In this document: one piece after another, positions 58,070 through 64,000 of the stretch
How the letters are laid out: the number at the start of each line of letters is the position of its first letter
Numbering within the stretch: position 1 is the first letter of the stretch
Source of the DNA: Amia ocellicauda
Lineage: Eukaryota; Chordata; Actinopteri; Amiiformes; Amiidae
Length of the DNA stretch: 64,000 bases
Assembly (NCBI RefSeq): GCF_036373705.1
Contig: NC_089863.1
Coordinates: 27,870,227-27,934,226 of the forward strand
Direction of reading: 5' to 3'
Translations under genes and position numbers: made by a program
The notes under the pieces: generated by a model
Databases searched by the model: none
The model's input: only the letters and a program-made list of their open reading frames with translations
Told to the model about the DNA's origin: nothing

Positions 58070-58200
58070 CTGTCCACAAATGTGGACCTTGTTTTAACCA
58101 TAGTTTAAATTCAATTTGATCGAGCCACCTCTCTTTAAAACGGCAACATTGCGGCACATTTGCCTCACTGGGTGCTGATGTGCGCTGTCTTAGCGGCTCA

Positions 58201-60595
58201 CACTCATAAGAACATAAGAAAGTTTACAAACGAGAGGGGGCCATTCGACCCATCGTGCTGGTTTGGTGTCCATTAATATCTAAGTGATCCAAGGATCCTA
58301 TCCAGTCCATTTTTAAATGTTCCCAAACTTTCAGTTTCTACCACATTGCTGGGGAGTTTGTTCCAGATTGTGACTACTCTCTGTGTGAAGAAGTGTCTCC
58401 TGTTTTCCGTTTTGAATGCCTTGAAGCCCAATTTCCATTTGTGTCCCCGGGTGCTTGTGTCCCTGCTGATCTGGAAAAGCTTCTCTGGTTTGATGTGGTC
58501 GATGCCTTTCATGAATTTGAACACTTGAATCAAGTCCCCACGTAGTCTCCTCTGTTCCAGGGTGAAAAGGTTCAGTTCCTCAGTCTCTCAGTAGGACATT
58601 CCCTTCAGACCTGGAATAAGTCTGGTTGCTCTCCTCTGAACTGCCTCTAGAGCAGTGATATCCTTCTTGAAGTGTGGAGCCCAGAACTGTCCACAGTATC
58701 CAGATGAGCTCTAACTAGTGCATTGTACAGTCTGAATATTACTGCCCTTGTTTTAAATTCTACACTTTTGACAATATACCCTAACATCCTGTTTGCCTTT
58801 TTTATTGCTTCCCCACATTGTTTGGATGGAGAAAGTGAGGAGTCCATGTAGACTCCTAGGTCTTTCTCATGCGTTACTTCATCTAGTTCTATTCCTCTCA
58901 TAGTGTAATTATAGTGGACATTTTTGTTACCTGCATGTAATACCTTGCACTTGTCCACATTGAATTTCATCTACCAGGTGTTTGCCCACAATTGAATATT
59001 ATCTAAGTCCCTTTGAATAGCCTGTGCTGCCCAGACTGTATCTGCTGAGCCACCTATTTTTGTATCCTCTGCAAATTTGACAAGTTTGCTAACTATCACA
59101 GAGTCCAGATCATTAATATAGATTAGAAAAAGCAAAGGCCCTAGTACTGATCCCTGTGGAACTCCACTAACAACCTCACTCCAGTTAGAAGCAACTCCTC
59201 TAATCGACACCCTGTTTCCTATACATCAACCAGTTCATAATCCATCTACTTACATTACCCTCAATGCCTACAGCTTCCAATTTGAGGATCAGTCTTTGGT
59301 GTGGAACCTTATCAAAAGCTTTTTGGAAATCTAAGTATATCATACCATATGCTTTCACATGATCTACAGCTGCAGTTGCATGTTCAAAACATTCTAATAA
59401 ATTAGTAAGACATGATCTGCCTCGTCTAAACCCATGTTGACTATCTCCAAGAATATGGTTTTCATTAAGATGCTCCTCTATTTTCTGTCTAATCATTTTT
59501 TCCAACATTTTACAAGTGATGCAGGCGAGACTGATTGGTCTGTAATTTCCTGGCTCAGTTTTGTCCCCTTTCTTGTGGATTGGTATGACATTTGCTGTCT
59601 TCCAGTCAGTGGGCACATCCCCTGATCTAAGTGTCATTTGGAATAATCAAGTTAGCTGCCTATAAATTTCCCTCATTTCTTTAAATACTGTTGGAAATAT
59701 CCCATCTGGCCCAGGTGATTTGTTGGTTTTTAATTCTGCTAGTCGCTTTAGTACCTCCTCCTCATTTATCCTGATCTCTCTTAGGGTTTGACTGGACTGA
59801 TTGTCAACCTGTGGCATATCATGTGTTTTTTATTTTGTAAAAACCTCTGTGAAATACTCATTTAGAACATTTGCCACATCTTGTTCGTTTTCCAAGATAC
59901 CTCAATTTTTGCCCTTTATCTGTTTCACTTCCTCCTTTATTGACCGCTTGCTGTTGTAATATTGAAAAAAGCTCTTTGCATTAGTTTTGGCTCCAAGAGC
60001 TATGTTTCTTTCTATTTCCCTCTTTGCTTTCCTGATCCCTTTCGTAAGATCTCTTTGCAGCTCAACATATTCTATGTATTTTGTTTCGTCACCATCCCTT
60101 TTGTATGCGCTATACAACATTTTCTTCCTCTTAATATTTTTTTGCATACCTCTGTTAAACCATTTTCGCCAGTGTTTTTTGTTCCTCAATTTGCTACGTT
60201 TTGGTACAAATTGCTTCTGAGCCTCAAGTAGTATTTTCTTAAAATATACCCATCCATTTTCAACTGACTCTGTATCCAATGTGCTCCAGTCTACCTCTTC
60301 TAAGTGCTACCTCATACCTTCAAGGTTTGCTTTTCTAAAATTGTAGACCATTGTTTTAGACCTTGTTTTTTGAAAGAATGCCTCAAAGCTAACCATATTG
60401 TGATCACAATTAGCCATTGGTTCTCTAACTACTGTCCCCCTGACTCTATCTTGGTCATTTGAAAAGATCCAGTCAATACATGCACTCTCCCTGGTTGGTT
60501 CCTTGACAAATTGAGTTAGAAAGCAGTCATTTACCATCTCAACCATTTCTATTTCTGCTTCTGTAGTCCCCACTGCAGCCAATCAAACACACCGG
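58201..60595 (-). mobile_element. CR1-type LINE, endonuclease end to 3' terminus (copy F)
   Basis: It is the longest CR1 here. In order on the minus strand are the end of the APE endonuclease (FVKEPTRESACIDWIFSNDQ, NCDHNMVSFE), the linker (KRSKLRNKKHWRKWFNRGMQ), RT blocks ([67 protein letters not shown]) and the 3' end at aagaacataagaaagtttac. The catalytic box reads FAED instead of FADD. Frameshifts lie near 59205 and 59890. Confidence 0.93.
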
Positions 60596-61085
60596 CAGAT
60601 CAAACAGGAGTCGTATTGGCCGCGGCATAAAGCAATCAACCGGCTCTCCAACCACTGTAGTTATATCCAGAAGTTAATTCATTTTATCAGATTGCCGAGT
60701 TATTATGACAGTGATTAGCACATTTTAAAAAATCTATATATATTCACAAAATTCCAGCACTTTTAAGCACTTTATTCAAAATTCAAGCACTTTCACAACC
60801 TTGAAAATACCATCTTAAAATTCAAGCATTTTCAAGGATTTCAAGCACCCGTACGAACCCTGGTCATTACTCAGAATTGTATTTTTCTGGTTACCTTAAA
60901 GAAAACAGTGGGAGCTGGCAGACTGCTACATTACAAAGATACACAGAGACAGATACATACAGCTTTTAACATCACAGTTTCTGTAATTTTAATGTACAAA
61001 TCCAATCCAGTACTGATTCTCTAGTATGAATACACTGCTGAGATTTAAGGAAGATCTTCCCACTCTGGGATCATCTGTAAGGTTT

Positions 61086-62116
61086 CTATCCCGAGTGAAT
61101 GCGCTGGTGACAATGAAGGTGTGCTGCCTGATTGAAACTCTTCCCGCACTGGTAGCAGCTGTATGGTTTCTCCCCCGTGTGAATGCGATGGTGACGTTTA
61201 AGGTTTTCTGCCTGTGTGAAGCTCTTCCCACACTGGGTGCAGCTGTATGGTTTCTCGTCTGTGTGAATTCGCTGGTGAGATTTAATTCTGCTTGCATGAC
61301 GGAAGCCCTTCCCACACTGGGAACATTTGTATGGTTTCTCCCCCGAGTGAATGCGCTGGTGTAATTTAAGGCTGTCTGCACGACGGAATATCTTCCCACA
61401 CTGGGAACAACTATACGGTTTCTCACCCGTGTGAATGCGCTGGTGAGAAATAAGGTTTACTGCCTGAGTGAAGCTCTTCCCACACAGAGTGCAGCTGTAA
61501 GGTGTCTCACCTGTGTGAATGCGCTGGTGTGTTGTCAGATTTGTCGCACGATCGAAGCTCTTCCCACACAGGGTGCAGCAGTGCACTCTTTTCCTTGTCA
61601 GAATGCATTGGTGTTTTTTTAAGCTTCCAAAGTTTCTATACGTTTTCTCACAGTGGGGGCAGCGATGGCAGCCCCGATGTTTCCTAGCTGTGCAGGGAGA
61701 GTCAGAGCTGGAGGGTCTAGGACGCAGCTGTCTGCCCTGTGATGGGCTCTCACCCCTCACTGCACTGTCACAGCCTCCACTGAGCCCCGTCCTCAAGGCA
61801 CCAGAGTCAGTATCACACAGTCCATCTACCAGAAGCTGCGGCTCCAGTTTACAGAGGCCTCTGTTAATAGTCTCTATTCTAAGATCACAGGGTTCCTCTT
61901 TCACAGCCGTATGCATTTCCCACTCCAGCTCACTGTCCTCTGTCTTAATGTGGACAGACGCCCCACTGGGCTCACACTGTGTACTGGTAGAATCCGGCTC
62001 AGTACCAGCCGCACTGGGTCCACACTCAGATCCCTGTGCCCCGAGTGCCTGTGTTAAACCCACAGCTTGTGGCTCCCTTTCCCCTGAGTCAGGGAGAGTG
62101 CTGGCCTCTACAGCTC
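61086..62116 (-). CDS. Zinc-finger protein 2, exon 2 (six fingers plus one degenerate)
   Basis: Acceptor cccccag at 62117-62123. The open frame extends upstream to an ATG at 62141, but that lies in the intron polypyrimidine/AG region, so it is not the start. The stop follows HQRIHSG. Confidence 0.87.
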
Positions 62117-63771
62117 CTGGGGGAGGACAAGATGCAAGCACAGATCAGAACAGTATCCAGGCAGTGTGTTGAATGAGTCTGTACTGAAAACAACCAAGTT
62201 ACACAACTAACTCAACAGGCAAACAGTCACATGTGTAGAACCAATGTGGGCCGCCCACAGTGCAGATGTGTAGCAACAGCAGGGCTGTGATGTAAATGCC
62301 CTCATAACTCTCTTTCAAACATCTACAGACATGAGAGCGACAGAGCCCAGAGAGATCTGAAATGTTGAAATGGAGCACTGATGGCAATGATACAAAATAA
62401 ACTGAATTTCAGTATAACCAGACTGATGGGATACACCACAGTGTCCTGGTGGTCATAGCACATGCCTTAAAGCAGGAGCTCTGAATTGAACACATTTATT
62501 GATTACTTATTATTAGGGCCCAACAGATATATCAGAGCACTGATATTATCGGGCGATATTGGCCTTTTACAGAAATATCTGTATCGGCACATATTCCATC
62601 AATAATGCACAGATATATTTTCTCAAACTTTTGGCTAAATATTTTTTTTAAATTACCATAAAATCCTTCATCAGACAATAATTAAATACGTTAAATTGGT
62701 TTTACAATCATTATTATAATTATTCACCATTATTTTTTTAACATAGTTCCAGTGCTTTAGTTTACACTAAAAGCTTCCGACTCCACAGTGATTCTCATGT
62801 GCAGCGGCGCCACGCGCAATACTGGGCGCCGTTCTGAAACAAACAAGTACCCACTGAGAAACACATGCCTCATAAAACAATAAACATGCGTTTGATGTTT
62901 CCTGATGCTTGTTTGATTCTACACAGGATCTTACACAATCCTGTAGGATCCTGCGAAGGGTCTTATAAGATCTTAAAGGATCATACAGGATCCTAAGCCA
63001 TATCATAGGATCCTGACCTGATTTTACTAAAACCTATAGTGTTGCACATGATCATGTGGTATTGTGTGGATAAATATATATGGAACATGCTACACTAATT
63101 TCTTGAAGGAATAATAACAAGAAAGAGTACACACAATTTTATTTGTTTGAACAAAAAATAAATGTCCATAAAATGCCATTATGTCCAGCTGGTCTTTCAT
63201 TTGTTTAAAAAAACATATATAAGTTGTTAAACATTGTGAATTCAATACAGCCACCTGTCAGGTCTAGATGCCCAGCTAAGTAAACAGAGGTGAGGATCCA
63301 GTTGTGGATTCTGCAGAACCGAAAAAGTTTCACCGAGGAGTGGAAATCCAAGTAACAGTGCAAGAAGGGCGAGGCAAGAGGCATAGTCAAGTAAACAAGC
63401 AGTAGAAGAACAGTGATCAGGCTGGGGTCAATGCACAGGATTTCAGAAGTTACTATCCAGAAGGTTTTATTCATTTTAACTATTGTGATTTTATTCTGAC
63501 TAGATGTTTAATTTGTCATTTTACTGATCAAATATTTCACCTCACTGCGCAGACGCACCACGACTCGCACTGCACTCAGACTCATTATGTTTTTTTATAA
63601 ATCGCATTTCTTTAAAAAGGCAGACATTAATAAAACAAACACATTACCAAGGGCAGCTCTTGGGATCTCTCTCTCTCCGCTACTCCGCTCTCCTATCCTG
63701 TCTCCTCGGCTCCTCAAAATCCGCCCGTCCGCTCTGGTACTCCAGCTCCACTCGCACGGCCTCACAGACAT
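61086..63771 (-). CDS. C2H2 zinc-finger protein 2 (two coding exons, about 384 codons)
   Basis: Exon 1 is 63771-63648 and exon 2 is 62116-61086. Exon 1 opens with MSV and ends CTT-G|gtaatg in phase 1; exon 2 follows cccccag and starts GA-GCT-GTA-GAG, exactly as in zinc-finger gene 1. Exon 1 aligns to the beginning and the end of the paralogue's exon 1 ([19 protein letters not shown] against [18 protein letters not shown]) but lacks about 60 codons of leucine-rich helix. Exon 2 has an acidic region with SUMO-type sites (IKTEDSE, VKEEP). It then has one degenerate finger ([17 protein letters not shown], second His lost) and six canonical fingers from [14 protein letters not shown] to [18 protein letters not shown], with TGEKP-type linkers. 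It is likely a nuclear DNA-binding regulator. The exon 1 assignment is an inference from paralogue alignment. Confidence 0.78.
62515..62610. mobile_element. hAT-like terminal sequence, one end
   Basis: The phrase tagggcccaacagatatatc then gggcgatattggcc resembles a common fish hAT-type end. No partner was found. The rest of 62130-63640 is intron with nothing else recognised. Confidence 0.4.
63648..63771 (-). CDS. Zinc-finger protein 2, exon 1 (shortened)
   Basis: 124 nt from ATG to donor gtaatg, open throughout, phase 1. Similarity to 43493-43620 extends across the donor, which supports it as a true exon. The leucine-rich part present in the paralogue is absent. Confidence 0.6.
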
Positions 63772-64000
63772 GATTCTGTCTGCGGTTCTATAAAATCAAA
63801 CGATGATGAAACAATGAAACCCTAATTAACCGAATAATGGAGGAGCGGTGTAGGACAGCAGTTCCTGGCCATACAAAACCTCCCACCCCGCTTTCCGGTT
63901 CGGTCTCTTGGGTTCTACGCAATGCTGAGCATGCACATTTCTTAAACACGAAAACTCTTATGAGCAAACTTCATTGCCCAGCGGCAACTGCATATTGACC

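Larger units (their letters stand above)
56749..60862. mobile_element. hAT-type non-autonomous element split by a CR1
   Basis: The left end cagggttcataccgcttttc and the right end ...gtacgaaccctg are inverted matches. Repeated attcaagcacttttcaagca phrases lie inside both ends. Flanks share gtcat(a/t), a possible decayed 8 bp target duplication. No transposase was recognised. The CR1 at 58201-60595 is inside. Confidence 0.7.

Noticed and set aside
60989..61426. Minus-strand frame with repeating FTRGRNHT units
   Set aside because: Same reason: an alternative frame of the zinc-finger exon at 61086-62116.

Overview
This 64 kb window is eukaryotic, from a ray-finned fish. It has spliced genes with GT-AG introns, a fish-type ZP3 egg-coat gene, C2H2 zinc-finger genes with the N-terminal exon typical of fish, and a mixture of Tc1, Harbinger, hAT, L2, CR1, Tx1/L1 and tRNA-SINE repeats. 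The many CR1 copies fit a non-teleost or early-branching lineage (bowfin, gar, sturgeon or similar) better than a derived teleost, but this is only a guess.

Layout. 1-5460: LINE relics (Tx1/L1-like, CR1 ORF1) and a truncated Tc1. 5818-14563 (+): the 3' part of an inhibitory leukocyte-receptor-like gene, seen only as its cytoplasmic tail. Seven small exons, all compatible with 1-1 phase, plus a degenerate eighth, each carry one ITIM-like tyrosine motif. Its last intron is filled by a 1.8 kb solo-LTR-like repeat, a Tc1 deletion derivative and a CR1. 14965-36205: nearly all transposons: two Tc1 families, CR1, a second LTR copy, a two-gene Harbinger relic, and an inverted-repeat element containing an L2 that itself holds a Tc1.

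36282-43799 (-): a two-exon zinc-finger gene (exon 1 helical/leucine-rich, exon 2 with five fingers) with a 6 kb intron full of transposons. 43975-45430: a degenerate L1. 47896-50484 (-): a complete nine-exon zp3-like gene, about 538 codons, with signal peptide, nine 12-residue N-terminal repeats, ZP module, C-terminal membrane segment, TATA box, E-box and poly(A) signal. 52015-52460 (-): a zinc-finger pseudogene. 52696-60862: hAT, L2 and CR1 fragments. 61086-63771 (-): a second zinc-finger gene, paralogous to the first, whose exon 1 has lost the helical segment.

The host genes are unrelated in pathway: immune-type receptor tail, two zinc-finger regulators and an egg-envelope protein. The most notable points are the modular ITIM-exon array, the exon-1 deletion separating the zinc-finger paralogues, the homogenised zp3 repeat, and several transposon insertions that can be dated or validated against an uninterrupted related copy in the same window.
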